Source of the DNA: Shewanella gelidimarina
Lineage (GTDB): Bacteria > Pseudomonadota > Gammaproteobacteria > Enterobacterales > Shewanellaceae
Length of the DNA: 64,000 nucleotides
Reading direction: 5' to 3'
Assembly: GCF_023283945.1 (NCBI RefSeq)
Contig: NZ_JAKIKW010000001.1
Coordinates: 360,807-424,806, forward strand
The position numbers and the translations under genes are program-made. Below the pieces are notes generated by a model that was not told the origin of the DNA, ran no database searches, and saw only the letters and a list, made by a program, of their open reading frames with translations. Each line of letters starts with the position of its first letter. Position 1 is the stretch's first letter. This document shows, in pieces, positions 54,847 through 63,854 of the stretch.

Positions 54847-56901
54847 TTAAAAGCGGTACTCGCCGCTCAGCCAAGCATTTAACCCGGTACCAGGCATACG
54901 TTCGCCAGCCGCAATATCGCTCCCCATCACGCGGTTATAGCCCGCTAGATGGTCTTGGTAATCAGTATCAAAAAGATTGTCGACACCTGCTTTTAGTAAC
55001 CAGTTTTCCGCATCATAACCGACTGACAAGTTAACCAAGGCATAACCGGCTGTAGTTTGCTCTAGCTGTGTGTCTGATACTTTGTTCTGCGCCGCAACCG
55101 CACGAGTTTCGATGCGGGCAATCCAGTTATTGACGTTGTAATTAATGCCAAGGTTTAGATTAGCGGGGCTGATACGATAAAGATTGTCGCTAATATCACG
55201 ACGCTCACCACGCACATAACTCGCCACCATATCGGCATTGAAATACTCGTTTAGCTGATAGGTCGCACTCAGGTCCATGCCGTAAAGTTGTGCATCAACA
55301 TTGGAAAACTGCATTGGGTTGTCATCACCCATCATTGCTGCAGCCATGATGACTGCTGGATCTGTAGCAACAACACCTTGAATATAATCATTAATGCGCT
55401 GGAAGAATATCCGTGGGCTCAAGCTGAAGTTATCTGTTTGATAATCGCTGCCGAGTTCGATTTGATAAGCGGTTTCTAAGTCTAGATCAGCTTGGCCAAC
55501 ATAAGTGCGTCCATCAGCAAGCCCGCCAGTTGACTGCATTGGCACCCACAGGTACCGCTGCTGGTAGCTCGCGCTATCTTGTTTACGTGCTAGGCCAACC
55601 ACCCAACTCAGTTTATCGGTTTGCGAATAGCGTCCATTTATTGCCAAATCAACACCGGTTTGAGACTGTGAACGGTCGCTATTATTAAACTGGGTCATTA
55701 ACATCTTGATTGCGGGCATGGTGCCTGCCATCGAATGGTTCACTTCATCGGCGTCCGTTTGGTAGTGCTTGATTCTGGCACCGATTTGCCAGTTCCACTG
55801 GTTAATATCTTGCTGCCATTGGGCAAACGCACTAAAGCTGTTATCGCTAACGCCATTAAAATTATCAACGTTAAACATTGGCTTAGTTGGATCGGTTATG
55901 ACGGAATTATGTTCGCTAAGCTGCGCGTCTAAACCGAATACCCAAGCGTCTTGGGCTAATGAAATCAGTGCATCGTAACTTTGGCTCTCAGCATTGTTAT
56001 ACCGTGCATTCATGCTTGGCATCTTCGTACGTTCGCTAAAGTTATCCATTCCATGTTGGGCGTCGCTGTAGGCAATATGCCAGTTCATGTCCCAGCTATT
56101 GAGATCATGTTGCCCTTCAATTTTAACTCTATCTGTACGGATAAAGTCGATATCCATTGGCAGGGCCGGTGTTCCAGCATTAGTGGTTTCAAGATGTTGA
56201 TATCCAATGGCTATAGACTCATCGTGACCGCTACTGTCCGCTAAATTATAGCGGTACTGTCCGCCGACCATGGTTTTGTCATAAGTAGTGGGGGAAATAG
56301 CTTTATCATCGCCACTTGTCGTATTCTCATTGCCCTTGAGCATATCTGCGTATACCAAGACGGCGTGTTGTTCACTGCCAAAGTTGCCCTTGCCGCCGAT
56401 ATAGCTACGCTCACCATTGTCTTGGTATTGCCCAGCAACCTTACCACTGACTTCATCAAAGCTTGCTTGCGACTCAATGACTTGAATACTGCCACCAATA
56501 GTATTAGTCCCCGCTGATACTGGCGCGATACCGCGTACCATTTCTAGGCGTTCAGTGAGTACCAAACTGGCATAGCTTAACGGCGTATCCATAGCGTTAG
56601 GACCCGCACTCGACAGCGTCATGCCGTTGACTTGGGTGTTAACCCTGTCACCGTATAAACCTCGATACTGCGCAATACCGGTTAATGGACCATTACCATT
56701 AACGGAGGCGCCCGGCAGGTTGCTAAGTAGGCCACTAATGTCCGTTTGAGGTGTGGCAGATTCAGGTACTACAGCACTATAACTGCCTTGATGATGGCCA
56801 GTGACTTCGATAATTTCAAAGCCAGAATCATCGGCAAAGGTCGTTAATGGGAATAAAGCGGAAATAATAGATAAAGAGACTAAAGATAGGGGCAACTTCA
56901 T
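54847..56901 (-). CDS. OprC/NosA-like TonB-dependent outer-membrane receptor, probably copper-related
   Basis: This 684-residue TonB receptor has a signal peptide (about 1-23, TFA-DDS), a plug domain (about 30-160; the TonB-box-like EIIEVTG) and a 22-strand barrel ending in aromatic F. Plug sequence GPNAMDTPLSYAS near 100-112 resembles the copper-binding CxxxM region of OprC, but the cysteine position is glycine while the methionine (104) is kept. An HGM near 281-283 resembles OprC's HxM. Copper or another metal is the likely cargo. A perfect palindrome at 56979..56997 upstream may be its operator. It ends at a strong terminator. Confidence 0.82.
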   Translation of the reverse strand: MKLPLSLVSLSIISALFPLTTFADDSGFEIIEVTGHHQGSYSAVVPESATPQTDISGLLSNLPGASVNGNGPLTGIAQYRGLYGDRVNTQVNGMTLSSAGPNAMDTPLSYASLVLTERLEMVRGIAPVSAGTNTIGGSIQVIESQASFDEVSGKVAGQYQDNGERSYIGGKGNFGSEQHAVLVYADMLKGNENTTSGDDKAISPTTYDKTMVGGQYRYNLADSSGHDESIAIGYQHLETTNAGTPALPMDIDFIRTDRVKIEGQHDLNSWDMNWHIAYSDAQHGMDNFSERTKMPSMNARYNNAESQSYDALISLAQDAWVFGLDAQLSEHNSVITDPTKPMFNVDNFNGVSDNSFSAFAQWQQDINQWNWQIGARIKHYQTDADEVNHSMAGTMPAIKMLMTQFNNSDRSQSQTGVDLAINGRYSQTDKLSWVVGLARKQDSASYQQRYLWVPMQSTGGLADGRTYVGQADLDLETAYQIELGSDYQTDNFSLSPRIFFQRINDYIQGVVATDPAVIMAAAMMGDDNPMQFSNVDAQLYGMDLSATYQLNEYFNADMVASYVRGERRDISDNLYRISPANLNLGINYNVNNWIARIETRAVAAQNKVSDTQLEQTTAGYALVNLSVGYDAENWLLKAGVDNLFDTDYQDHLAGYNRVMGSDIAAGERMPGTGLNAWLSGEYRF

Positions 56902-56978
56902 AATAATATTGTGTTTTTATTTTGTGTGCTGCGAATAGTGTCAGTGTGTATTTAAATTAGCAAAGCAAAATCGAGCAA

Positions 56979-57016
56979 CTGCGACAGCATGTCGCAGGTG
57001 AATTCACTTCAGGTGA
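56979..57016. promoter_or_regulatory. Palindromic operator-like cluster upstream of the TonB receptor
   Basis: CTGCGACA-GCA-TGTCGCAG (56979..56997) is a perfect 8-bp palindrome with a 3-base centre. It is directly followed by GTGAATTCAC (56998..57007) and a repeated CAGGTGA (56995..57001, 57010..57016). The cluster lies 78-115 bases upstream of the receptor start. Confidence 0.5.
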
Positions 57017-57159
57017 GCTACGCGCATGAATATGCTGGTTTAGTCATCCTATAATTTATTCAAGCAAGGTTGCGGAAAATGATTATGAAGGAGAGTTAAT
57101 TTGTGACCTCGCCAAAGTGCCGTCATAATCAGTGTTAATTTGAAAACCTAAGATTGGAA

Positions 57160-57384
57160 ATGACAGTGTTACATTTACGTTTATTTAGTCTAACGCTTAT
57201 ATTCTCATTATTAAGCCTAGCTTCAGTCGTTGCTTATCACTACATAGGCGTTTATGTCGATAAGGAGGGTATGCTCGTTGAGACATTTTGGCTTATTCCT
57301 AGCGCTTGGTTTTGTTTGGCTATTGCACTTGGTTCTGGCGTTTCCTTATTCATTAAAAAAGTTAATGCAACGACTAAAGCATGA
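57160..57384 (+). CDS. Small DUF3955-like membrane protein
   Basis: This protein of about 74 residues has two membrane helices (about 8-27 and 45-64) linked by a short loop with VDKEGMLVETFWLIP, which resembles DUF3955. Function is unknown. The start could be the ATG at 57160 or the TTG at 57154; neither has a strong ribosome site. It lies between the TonB receptor and the LysR gene. Confidence 0.6.
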   Translation: MTVLHLRLFSLTLIFSLLSLASVVAYHYIGVYVDKEGMLVETFWLIPSAWFCLAIALGSGVSLFIKKVNATTKA

Positions 57385-57401
57385 GCGATAGGTATTTTTA
57401 T

Positions 57402-58316
57402 TTAAGTCGGCAAGGGATATTGCAGTGTAAATTGTTGTGATTTTTGTTTTAAAAAGTCGATAACCGTTCTCACTTTGTGGCTGGGGTAATCGGTTTGCAG
57501 GTAAACCAACTGCAATGGAATACGTTCTGCTATTTGATCGGCAAACAGTAATACCAACTTTCCCTGGTGAACCTCTTTGGCGACATCAAACCAACTCTTA
57601 TAAGCAATGCCTTCTCCGGCGAGTGCCCAGTCCTTTATCACCGCGCCATCATTACAAATCTTACTGCCAGTGACATCAACCTCATACTGTTTTTCTTTGT
57701 GGCTAAAACGCCATTTATGCCAAGGTTCTCCACCTCTATTGAGCAGGAGTATTTGGTGATGGCCAAGATCTTTTGGATGAGTAGGGCTGCCATGACGCTG
57801 GATATAGGCTGGAGATGCCACTGCCACTCTCGGCATCATCGCCAGCTGTCGGCGCATTAGATTTGAATCTTCTAGCTGACCGTAGCGTAGGGCTAGCTGC
57901 ACATTATTGGCGATAATATCTGTCATCTGATCGCCAAAAAATAGTGTCAATTTCAATTCAGGCGCTGTTTGCGCAAATTCATCTAGCCATGCTCGAACAA
58001 TATTACGGCCAAGATCAGACGGCAAAGCGATACGAAGTTCACCTTTAAGCTCACCGCGATTATCGGCGAGTGCATTGCTAGCATTATCTAAAATGGCCAG
58101 CGCTTGACGACCGGACTCAATAAAAAGATGACCCTCTTCAGTGAGTGTCATCTGCCGAGTTGAGCGGGCAAATAACAAGCAATCGAGTTTTTTCTCCAGT
58201 CGTTGTAGGGCTGCACTGGCTGCAGCCGGGGTCATGCCTAGTTCGCGTCCAGCAGCTGAAACACTCTGTAAGTCGGCAATACGGATAGCGAGTTGAAGAT
58301 CATTGAGATGATACAT
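57402..58316 (-). CDS. LysR-family transcriptional regulator
   Basis: This 304-residue regulator has an N-terminal winged helix (LQLAIRIADLQSVSAAGRELGMTPAAASAALQRLEKKL in outline, about 6-44) and a substrate-binding domain (about 90-300). It resembles the type often found beside oxidoreductase operons. It is divergent, with a 102-bp gap, from the VOC-OYE-SnoaL-deacetylase genes and probably controls them in response to a small ligand. Confidence 0.92.
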   Translation of the reverse strand: MYHLNDLQLAIRIADLQSVSAAGRELGMTPAAASAALQRLEKKLDCLLFARSTRQMTLTEEGHLFIESGRQALAILDNASNALADNRGELKGELRIALPSDLGRNIVRAWLDEFAQTAPELKLTLFFGDQMTDIIANNVQLALRYGQLEDSNLMRRQLAMMPRVAVASPAYIQRHGSPTHPKDLGHHQILLLNRGGEPWHKWRFSHKEKQYEVDVTGSKICNDGAVIKDWALAGEGIAYKSWFDVAKEVHQGKLVLLFADQIAERIPLQLVYLQTDYPSHKVRTVIDFLKQKSQQFTLQYPLPT

Positions 58317-58418
58317 ATCAAATATTTTTTGAAAATGATTCTAATAATAGCCTAATTATCAAAATAAGTTAATGGGTATAGAGTGCTTAATATCATTTGA
58401 ACAGTGAGATAACTAATA

Positions 58419-58820
58419 ATGGCAATCACATTTAACCATCTCAACTTACTTGCCTCAGCAGGAAATGAAGCGACCTATTTATTGACTGATGTTTTGGGAT
58501 TAAAGAATGGTAATCGGCCTAATTTTCCTTTTAAGGGATCATGGTTATATCAAGGTGACCAGGCATTAATCCATATTATTGAGTCAGATACGCAACAGTG
58601 CGGTATCGGCCATATCGCTTTTGATACCGATATGAGCTTAGAGACCTTAACTCAAAAGTTGCAGCAAAATGCCACCAGATACAATGTTCGGCAGGTACCC
58701 GATAGCAATGTAATACAAGTTTTTGTCCGTGCCGGAGAGGTGATATTTGAATTGATCACCTTAGATACATCAAGTCAGCAGAATTTCGACGTTTTTAACC
58801 AACACCAGGAGCTATTATGA
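58419..58820 (+). CDS. VOC/glyoxalase-like protein
   Basis: This 133-residue protein has a vicinal-oxygen-chelate fold (FNHLNLLA at the start; IGHIAFDTDMS in the middle; EVIFELIT near the end), with His and Glu at the usual metal positions. The reaction is unknown; relatives are glyoxalases, dioxygenases and resistance proteins. It is the first gene of the operon and overlaps the next by ATGA. Confidence 0.82.
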   Translation: MAITFNHLNLLASAGNEATYLLTDVLGLKNGNRPNFPFKGSWLYQGDQALIHIIESDTQQCGIGHIAFDTDMSLETLTQKLQQNATRYNVRQVPDSNVIQVFVRAGEVIFELITLDTSSQQNFDVFNQHQELL

Positions 58821-59923
58821 GCCTTTTTACCCCGTACCATAAATCGCATTTATCGTTAAGTAATCGTATGGTGATGGCGCCTATGACTCGTTCTAGAACC
58901 ACTCAGCCAGGTAATATACCCAACGAGATGATGGCCACTTACTATGGGCAGCGTGCATTAACAGGTTTGATTATTAGTGAAGCCACTCAGATCTCAGATG
59001 ATAGTCAAGGTTACTCGTTCACCCCAGGTGTTTACACTGATGAGCAAGTCGCTGGCTGGCAAAAAGTAACGGCTGCAGTACATCAAGTGGGAGGCCATAT
59101 ATTTAATCAACTTTGGCATGTTGGCCGAGTCTCTCATCCGGTTTTTCAACGAGGTGAAGCGCCAATAGCACCTTCAGCAATCAAACCAACAGATACGCAA
59201 GTTTGGATTGTAGATGAAGCTCACCCCGACGGGCAGATGGTCGATTGTCCAACCCCTAGAGAGATGGACCAAGCGGATATTGATCGGGTGGTGGCTGATT
59301 TTGCTCAAGCAGCTAAAAATTCGATTGATGCCGGTTTTGATGGCGTTGAGATCCACGGTGGCAATGGTTATCTGATAGACCAGTTTTTACGGACCAATTC
59401 CAACCATAGAACCGATGCGTATGGCGGCTCACCCTTAAAGCGTATTCAGTTTTTACTGGATATTGTTAACGCCGTCAGTGCAAAGATTGGCTCTGACAAA
59501 GTGGGTGTTAGATTGGCACCGTTTGTCACCTTTAAAGATATGGCTTGTCCCGAAATTGTAGAGACAATTTTATTGGCAGCAGAGTATTTAGGCCAGCAGG
59601 GGATTGCTTATGTACATCTTTCTGAAGCTGATTGGGACGATGCGCCGCAGATCCCTGAGAGCTTTCGTATCAAGTTAAGACAAGTGTTCAATGGCACCAT
59701 TATTGTGGCGGGTCGCTATGATGTTGAACGTGCCAGCGCTGTGATTGAAAAAGGTTACGCTGACCTTGTCGCTTTTGGTCGTTCGTTTATTGCCAATCCA
59801 GATCTGCCTTATCGTTTACAACATCAACTGCCTTTGGCTGACTTTGATAAAGGGCCTTTATTCGGCGGTGGAGCGGCGGGTTATATTGATTATCCTGTGT
59901 ATGCTGATTTTGAAAGGATATAA
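58817..59923 (+). CDS. nemA: Old-yellow-enzyme family alkene reductase (NemA-like)
   Basis: This 368-residue FMN-dependent NADPH reductase of unsaturated carbonyls or nitro compounds has the OYE landmarks: MVMAPMTRSR near 18-27, the FNQLWHVGRVSHP region, IHGGNGYLIDQFLRTNSNHRTDAYGG with the catalytic His/Asn pair near 179-182, and the C-terminal GRSFIANPDLPYRL FMN site. Length matches NemA. It is translationally coupled to the VOC gene. Confidence 0.93.
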   Translation: MSLFTPYHKSHLSLSNRMVMAPMTRSRTTQPGNIPNEMMATYYGQRALTGLIISEATQISDDSQGYSFTPGVYTDEQVAGWQKVTAAVHQVGGHIFNQLWHVGRVSHPVFQRGEAPIAPSAIKPTDTQVWIVDEAHPDGQMVDCPTPREMDQADIDRVVADFAQAAKNSIDAGFDGVEIHGGNGYLIDQFLRTNSNHRTDAYGGSPLKRIQFLLDIVNAVSAKIGSDKVGVRLAPFVTFKDMACPEIVETILLAAEYLGQQGIAYVHLSEADWDDAPQIPESFRIKLRQVFNGTIIVAGRYDVERASAVIEKGYADLVAFGRSFIANPDLPYRLQHQLPLADFDKGPLFGGGAAGYIDYPVYADFERI

Positions 59924-59926
59924 ATT

Positions 59927-60460
59927 ATGGTTTTGGCTAAGTGGATTATGGCTAAAGCCATACAGCATAAAATAGCTGGGCTATGGGGGCTATTTGCCTT
60001 ACTACTCTATGTCCCTGTTGCTGTGAGCGCGGCAACGGTTATTCAAGATGAGAGTGAAAATGCACCCGCAGTTGAAGCTGCCGCTAAAGCCTATGCGCAA
60101 TTTTGGAATACGGGTGATGAGAAGTTCGCCAGCATTGCACTCTCACCTCATTTTATTGATCGCACCTTACCCGAAGGTCGGCAGCAAGGGATTGCTGGGG
60201 TATTGGAAGCATCAAAAAGCTTTCGACAAGCAGTCCCCGATTTAACCGCGGAGGTTGAGCAGCTATTAGTCGTAAAAGATCGTGCCGTGGTTCGCTTGAG
60301 ATTTAAAGGACATTTCAGTGGTCAGTTTGGTCAACATCAAGGTAAAGGTCAGCCAATTAATTTTGCCGCAGTGGATATATACCGAGTGCAAGATGGTTTG
60401 ATTACGGACAATTGGCATTTAGAAGACTACAACAGTCTGTTTACTCAAATGGAGTTTTAA
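59927..60460 (+). CDS. Exported SnoaL-like/ester-cyclase fold protein
   Basis: This 177-residue protein has an N-terminal hydrophobic signal (about 15-35, VSA-ATV) and a SnoaL/NTF2-like domain (AAAKAYAQFWNTGD, FIDRTLPEG, GHFSGQFG, VDIYRVQDGLITDNWHLED). Many relatives are small-molecule isomerases or binding proteins. It lies 3 bases after the OYE gene; an AAGGA precedes the start. The role in the operon is unknown. Confidence 0.82.
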   Translation: MVLAKWIMAKAIQHKIAGLWGLFALLLYVPVAVSAATVIQDESENAPAVEAAAKAYAQFWNTGDEKFASIALSPHFIDRTLPEGRQQGIAGVLEASKSFRQAVPDLTAEVEQLLVVKDRAVVRLRFKGHFSGQFGQHQGKGQPINFAAVDIYRVQDGLITDNWHLEDYNSLFTQMEF

Positions 60461-60470
60461 GGGGCGTAAG

Positions 60471-61442
60471 ATGAATGAACGTAGACGTTTTTTAGTTGCA
60501 GGTAGCGCCATAGCTGTGGGGTTATCTGTTAGCGGAGCAAGCAAAGCAGTCATTCCTAGTTTAGCTTTTTCTGATGCAAAAGATAGTGGCGGTTCTGCAA
60601 ATCAATATTGGCCTAAAGGCGAGCGTTTGGTCATCTCTATTTCAATGCAATTTGAGGCGGGGGCGCAACCGTTAGATGCCGAAGGGCCTTTTCCACCCAT
60701 GGCTGAAGGTTTTCAAGACACAATTACGCCTTCTTGGTATGCCTATGGTATGAAAGAAGGGATTCCTCGTTTACTTAGGTTATGGAAAAAACATGACATT
60801 AAGATAACATCACATATGGTAGGGCTCGCTGCTGAACGTCATCCGCAACTGGCTAAACAAGTTGCGGATGAAGGACATGAAATTTCGGGGCATGGACAGA
60901 CGTGGTCTCCTCAGTTCAATATGTCTCCAGCAGAAGAGCGGGCATCCTATGAGGAAAGTGTTGATACCCTGAAGCGGATCACAGGTCAACGACCGCTTGG
61001 ATTTAATGCTTTTTGGATGCGCCATAGTCCGCAAACCTTAGAAATTTTGCAAGATCTTGGGTTTATCTATCATATTGATGACTTATCGCGTGATGAACCT
61101 TCAGTTACACCTGTCAATAATAAACCATTTGCAGTGGTTCCTTATACTTTGAGGAACAATGATATCGGTCGATTTGGTGGTAATACTGCGATGACAGCAG
61201 CCGCTTTTTTACAGGAGCTAAAAGATGAGTTTGATGTGCTGTATCAAGAGGGAGATCAGAGAAGGCGCATGATGGCAATCAGTGTACATGATCGTATTGG
61301 TGGTACACCGGGATTGGTTAATGCATTGGATAAATTTATTCATTACGCGAAAGGTCACGCTAATGTTGGTTTTATGCGTAAAGATGCCATCGCACAATGG
61401 GCGCTTAAGCAAACTGATACCCCGATGAATGAGCCTAGATGA
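60471..61442 (+). CDS. Tat-exported polysaccharide-deacetylase family protein (PuuE-like)
   Basis: This 323-residue protein starts with a twin-arginine signal (NERRRFLVAG) and contains a NodB-like TIM barrel of the PuuE allantoinase/deacetylase type. Features are ISISMQFEAGAQP, KITSHMVGLAAERHP, GHEISGHGQTWSP and FNAFWMRHSPQTLEIL. The usual TFDDG metal motif is not evident, as in PuuE relatives. It may hydrolyse an amide or N-acyl group outside the cytoplasm. It is the last gene of the operon, followed by a repeat element. Confidence 0.85.
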   Translation: MNERRRFLVAGSAIAVGLSVSGASKAVIPSLAFSDAKDSGGSANQYWPKGERLVISISMQFEAGAQPLDAEGPFPPMAEGFQDTITPSWYAYGMKEGIPRLLRLWKKHDIKITSHMVGLAAERHPQLAKQVADEGHEISGHGQTWSPQFNMSPAEERASYEESVDTLKRITGQRPLGFNAFWMRHSPQTLEILQDLGFIYHIDDLSRDEPSVTPVNNKPFAVVPYTLRNNDIGRFGGNTAMTAAAFLQELKDEFDVLYQEGDQRRRMMAISVHDRIGGTPGLVNALDKFIHYAKGHANVGFMRKDAIAQWALKQTDTPMNEPR

Positions 61443-61477
61443 TGTATAAATATTTGGCTTAATAATTAGGAATTCTA

Positions 61478-61740
61478 GAGGCTGTTGATCTTTCATGGTT
61501 GTTTTTGCCGCAGTTTATTGGCTATTTTGACAAGGCGGAGGCTATGTCGTTTAGTTATTCTCCACAAATAGCCTACAACACCGTAAAAATAGCCAAGAAG
61601 CGCGGGCCTTCGGGTTCGTTTCAATATTTCTATTACTGCGTTACAAGCTTTTCGCTTAGCCAGCTAAGCAGCATCGCTCAAGCCTTGTACTAAAATCATT
61701 GAATTCGAACAAAAACCAAGCTCCAAAGATCAACAACCCC
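61478..61740. mobile_element. MITE family 1, copy B
   Basis: This 263-bp copy is flanked by TA (61476..61477 and 61741..61742). It is nearly identical to copy A over most of its length (GCCGCAGTTTATTGGCTATT and GCGCGGGCCTTCGGGTTCG segments), with a small internal deletion after the TTCAATA motif. The ends are GAGGCTGTTGATCTTTC and the complement of GGGGTTGTTGATCTTTG. Confidence 0.82.
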
Positions 61741-62089
61741 TAGTGACAAAATAACAGCGGTATTGACGATCATCATACCGCTGTTGTTGAGAGGACGACG
61801 ATATAATGAGTTTTGATTGTGTCGTTTTTCTATTTCTTATTGTCTAATCAAATTGATGTTTTCATTGCCCGTCCTCGGTAATTGCTCCTGCATTATTCTA
61901 CCTTCGTCCATCCGTGGACTCGTACCTCCTCACTTGATCTCCATGAAGGAAGGCAATAGCATATTTTGTATGGAACCAAATAGACCATTTAGTCGTATAT
62001 CTAAAGCCCACAACGAAGCTTAAAGGATTTTGCCATTTGCTTTAAACGTCGGCCGCTCTGAATTGGTCAAATACTTAGTGCAATTGGTA
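61741..62089. other. Gap with a strong hairpin and a degenerate repeat
   Basis: No gene is seen. AACAGCGGTAT (61753..61763) and ATACCGCTGTT (61775..61785) form a perfect 11-bp hairpin without a clear T-run. The right part (about 61993..62090) is one end of repeat family 2. A 68-codon frame at 61817 has no ribosome site and is not credited. Confidence 0.5.
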
Positions 62090-62090
62090 T
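61993..62090. mobile_element. MITE family 2, partial copy
   Basis: Read on the minus strand, this starts with ATACCAATTGCACTAAG, very close to the 23.6-kb element, and continues with the shared GCGGCCGACGTTTAAAGCAAATGGC segment. It lacks the inner hairpin, and no matching second end is seen. Its terminus coincides with the alternative oxidase stop codon. Confidence 0.65.
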
Positions 62091-62725
62091 TAAAGCTGAT
62101 GTGCAGGTAGATCGTGGCTTTCATACGCATCGGCAAATAAATGGTTTTGATCGCGATGTTTAGCTTCATCGTCGCGGATTTTTACAATCACATCTCGCAA
62201 CATGGCATCTAACGGTAACTGATAATAGTCGATGGCAATTTTTGGTGCAGCTAGGTTCTCTACTTCTCCGGCATCAATTTTATTTAGGTATTCGCTGTAG
62301 CTTTTACAGGCTTCTTCTTCAAAATAACCCACCACCCGATGGGCAATTTTAGAAGAAAGTACATATATCAAACCATACACCATAATAAAAGCCCCTTGGG
62401 CGAGCAACACTAACACTCGCTCAATCCAACTAGGTTTGGCAATATTTAAGAATATCATCAGATGCATGCGTTCGTTCTCTGCCTCATCAAGTAATTCACG
62501 GATCCAGCCTTCATCATCTTTCATCCGGCGTAAGGCTTTTAGATGATTAAACATGCCCGCTACCATCCCTGGTACAGCGGCAATGGTTTCTAAAATCACG
62601 GCACGTTTCGCGTATTTTTTGCCATAGAATATATTTAACAAAAATTTGAGGCATTGGGTGATTTTATAGGCCACATGTTCCGACAGTTTGGAAGCGGTTT
62701 TGTGTTTCAATTCAAAATCTGACAT
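62090..62725 (-). CDS. Alternative oxidase (AOX)
   Basis: This 211-residue di-iron membrane-associated ubiquinol oxidase reduces O2 to water without proton pumping. The four diagnostic motifs are present: LETIAAVPGMVAGM (about 45-58), NERMHL (about 85-90), FEEEA (about 134-138) and DEAKHRDQNH (about 187-196), giving the Glu/His iron ligands. The length is that of bacterial AOX. In Vibrio fischeri a related enzyme works under nitric oxide stress. I see no clear NsrR box upstream. Its TAA stop touches the end of a repeat element. Confidence 0.95.
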   Translation of the reverse strand: MSDFELKHKTASKLSEHVAYKITQCLKFLLNIFYGKKYAKRAVILETIAAVPGMVAGMFNHLKALRRMKDDEGWIRELLDEAENERMHLMIFLNIAKPSWIERVLVLLAQGAFIMVYGLIYVLSSKIAHRVVGYFEEEACKSYSEYLNKIDAGEVENLAAPKIAIDYYQLPLDAMLRDVIVKIRDDEAKHRDQNHLFADAYESHDLPAHQL

Positions 62726-62906
62726 AGGTGAGTTTTCCTGTGTTTAAGTGGCAGTGATCTCAATCTGATGATTAATAAACCAATGGATTTGTTGGCGAAT
62801 ATCTAATTAACAGATTGCCATCACTACCCTGTTGTATGACTACATTATCTTTAGCTATTTAGTCTGGTAGCGGTTGCAGTCCCTAGAGGCGGTACAAGAG
62901 ATAGGA

Positions 62907-63680
62907 CTAGTAATCGCCTGCAGTTATTTTTTCACCTTCCCCAAGGGTATAAAGCAGGTTCTTTAATAGGCTAGAGGCGCCAAAACGGTAGTGCATGCAA
63001 TCAGCCCATTCAGCACCAAACATACTATCAACCATATCTAAGTACTTTTTGGCTTCTTCAGTGGTCTGTACGCCACCAGATGCCTTGAAGCCAACTGTTT
63101 TTTCAACGCCCATCTGCTTGATAACCGACAATATAATTTCAGCAGCTTCAAGGGTGGCGTTAACGGGCACTTTACCTGTGGACGTTTTGATGATGTCAGC
63201 TCCAGCCCTAATTGAAATCTCAGATGCCTTTTTGATTAACGCAGCAGTTTTCAGCTCACCAGATTCGATAATGACTTTTAACAGAGTGTCACCGCAAACC
63301 GCTTTGCATTGCTTAACAAGTTCAAAGCCGACATCTTCATTGCCGGCCATCAGAGCACGGTATGGGAATACGACGTCTACATCATCTGCGCCGTACATGA
63401 TAGCGGCTCTCGTTTCAGCAACGGCAATCTCGATATCGTCATTGCCGTGAGGGAAGTTAGTGACGGTGACAATCCGAATGTCGGGCGTACCTTGTAGATG
63501 CAGTTGTTTTTTGGCAACAGGAATAAAACGTGGATAGATACATATTGCTGCCGTATTACCGACAGTCGTTTTAGCACTCTTACACAGCTCGATGATTGTT
63601 TCATCTGTGTCATTGTCGTTTAACTTCGTCAGATCCATTAAGTTAAGTGCACGTAGCGCGGCTGTTTTTAAATTACTCAT
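62907..63680 (-). CDS. deoC: Deoxyribose-phosphate aldolase
   Basis: This 257-residue class I aldolase splits 2-deoxyribose-5-phosphate into glyceraldehyde-3-phosphate and acetaldehyde in deoxynucleoside breakdown. The VTNFPHGN region (about 92-99), [10 protein letters not shown], the Schiff-base lysine in IKTSTGKV (about 165-172) and GFKASGGV (about 198-205) are intact. Length is within two residues of E. coli DeoC. The usual deoABD genes are not seen downstream; the neighbour is the alternative oxidase gene. The start has a good GGAAAT context. Confidence 0.96.
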   Translation of the reverse strand: MSNLKTAALRALNLMDLTKLNDNDTDETIIELCKSAKTTVGNTAAICIYPRFIPVAKKQLHLQGTPDIRIVTVTNFPHGNDDIEIAVAETRAAIMYGADDVDVVFPYRALMAGNEDVGFELVKQCKAVCGDTLLKVIIESGELKTAALIKKASEISIRAGADIIKTSTGKVPVNATLEAAEIILSVIKQMGVEKTVGFKASGGVQTTEEAKKYLDMVDSMFGAEWADCMHYRFGASSLLKNLLYTLGEGEKITAGDY

Positions 63681-63854
63681 GGTTATTTCCTGTTGAGTTG
63701 TTGCTTATCGAATGTCTAATGCTTGGTGTTTTATTTGTCGCTATGCCGTTAAATGCTTATCTGAACGTTGGTGTCAGATTGATATGCGACCCAAGGCTGG
63801 AAGTGATCTTTGGTTCAAAATGAAAGTGAGGCGATTATAGGAACAGACTGCAAA

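Noticed and set aside
61753..61785. Perfect hairpin after MITE copy B as a rho-independent terminator
   Set aside because: No T-run follows on either strand; it is noted only as a structure.
61817..62023. Plus-strand frame of 68 codons near the alternative oxidase
   Set aside because: It lacks a ribosome site and overlaps the family 2 repeat remnant.
62726..62906. NsrR-type nitric-oxide operator upstream of the alternative oxidase
   Set aside because: I found no match to the paired AAGATG-type half-sites.
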